Origin: Apis mellifera
Lineage: Eukaryota > Arthropoda > Insecta > Hymenoptera > Apidae
DNA: 64,000 bases
Assembly (NCBI RefSeq): GCF_003254395.2
Contig: NC_037650.1
Coordinates: forward strand, 3,469,001-3,533,000
Reading direction: 5' to 3'
In this document: piece after piece, positions 63,102-64,000 of the stretch
Layout of the letters: the number at the start of each line of letters is the position of its first letter
Position numbering within the stretch: the stretch's first letter is position 1
Notes under the pieces: model-generated
The model's input: the letters and a program-made list of their open reading frames with translations, nothing else
Told to the model about the DNA's origin: nothing
Database searches by the model: none
Position numbers and translations under genes: made by a program

Positions 63102-64000
63102 AAAATAAAGAACAAAATGAAGAACGAAAATTCCTCCCCAATGATAGTTATATACGAGAGATGCTGACATATATATACACATTGTATATGTAAAAAAAAA
63201 AAAAAAAAAAGAAATATGTATGTATGCTACATACGCGTGCATGTGTTATACGTATATACACATATAATAAATATATAATGATAATTCACTTCTCTCTATG
63301 CGTATACGCGATGTGGGCGTATGTATATTTTTTTTGTTGGACGTATGCGCGTGAATGTGTGTGTATAAAATGTGCGTGTCGCTACTTGTGCAGGTCATTG
63401 TATGGAGTACACAATTGATAATAAATTATGGACACATATTTACAAAAAAAAAAAAAAGAAAAGAAAAAAAGGGGAAAAAAAGAGAAAAAAAATAAAAAAG
63501 AATCGTCCGATCCCAATTTTCAATCAATTCTACGACCTGAAATCGAACAGGAGCGTATATATCTGAGCATTGTATACGGCTCGGGATTATTATTAGAAGA
63601 GACGAGGCCGACGAGAGGAAAAAAGTTTAATTATACGAAGGAACACGAACGGGTAGAAATATTGGTCGAGTTGTTCCCAAGTTGAATTTAATAGAAACTA
63701 ATATTCTCGAATTATTCTCATACAAGTAATATATTCCAGTATAAGAGATTTCTGGATCCGCTTTTGAAACGACATAGTCGAACGCTTTCAAAAAATACTA
63801 CGTATATATCCGTTGAATTTGCCTCAATTATCGCCGATTAATCCGTTTCAATCCTCACCCTCTTCTGGATCGCGAGCACCGTTAACTTTTATGTGATAAT
63901 ATTCCGAGTGCGTATAGTTATTCCGTTAAATATAGTGCGTACCGCCCGCATTGCGTAACCGTGAGATCATAGGGGGTTAATTTATAATCCTTTCGAGTTT

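Larger units (their letters stand above)
58920..64000. other. M-Ras 3' UTR and gene-free right end
   Basis: Five kilobases without a convincing coding exon. The first part, likely 3' UTR, is AT-rich with poly-T (59630-59658). Several repeats follow, listed separately. GC-richer patches at 61.6-61.9 and 63.8-64.0 kb might belong to a next gene's promoter, but nothing is recognisable. Confidence 0.5.

Noticed and set aside
60549..63685. Lys-rich frames at the right end
   Set aside because: They translate A-rich or GAA low-complexity tracts.
1..64000. tRNA, rRNA, CRISPR array or transposon
   Set aside because: I looked for cloverleaf B-box words, regular spacer arrays, terminal inverted repeats and transposase or reverse transcriptase motifs and found none convincing. 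A tRNA scan and repeat-library search would settle it.

Overview
The window looks like nuclear DNA from a bee-like hymenopteran insect, most likely Apis or a close relative. It is strongly AT-rich with compact genes and short AT-rich introns. From about 31 to 52 kb and again near 54 kb it becomes GC- and CpG-richer. The proteins are insect orthologues of conserved animal genes. The species call is inference from composition and gene content; I recognised no mitochondrial, bacterial or viral gene.

I could rebuild twelve genes exon by exon with canonical GT/AG junctions and consistent phase, plus one partial gene at the left edge. From left to right: the last exon of an unrecognised plus-strand gene (1-131); AP-3 adaptor sigma (-, 796-2285); a GT31 beta-1,3-galactosyltransferase (+, 3867-5809); GPATCH4 (-, 8262-10008); PEX5 (+, 11378-13699); HPS3, a BLOC-2 subunit (-, 15261-19247); borealin (-, 20580-21443); LRRC51 (+, 22163-22873); cyclin L (-, 23219-24768); a Psc-type Polycomb RING gene (-, 27724-31126); a second, diverged Psc/Su(z)2-type gene (-, 44174-47437); EFTUD2/Snu114 (-, 53325-56719); and an M-Ras-type GTPase (+, 58104-58919).

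The most distinctive part is 27.7-51 kb. Two PRC1-type RING-RAWUL genes lie head to tail about 13 kb apart, like the Drosophila Psc-Su(z)2 pair. They share intron positions in the RING and directly after the RAWUL domain, and a C-terminal LRIPQP...IPN motif. The long interval between them and the area upstream of the second gene hold no convincing coding exon. They do carry repeated ATGGCG (PHO/YY1-like) cores, including two 13-base identical copies in inverted orientation, and a long GA tract upstream of the second gene. This suggests, by inference only, a self-regulating Polycomb locus.

Elsewhere: AP-3 sigma and HPS3, both needed for lysosome-related organelles, lie about 13 kb apart. Cyclin L and EFTUD2 both act in splicing. 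Cyclin L can give an RS-less form by retaining its last intron. A possible alternative exon lies in the AP-3 sigma intron, and a possible spliced non-coding transcript diverges from the cyclin L promoter. Simple repeats are common in the gene-free stretches. I saw no tRNA, rRNA, CRISPR array or recognisable transposon by eye.
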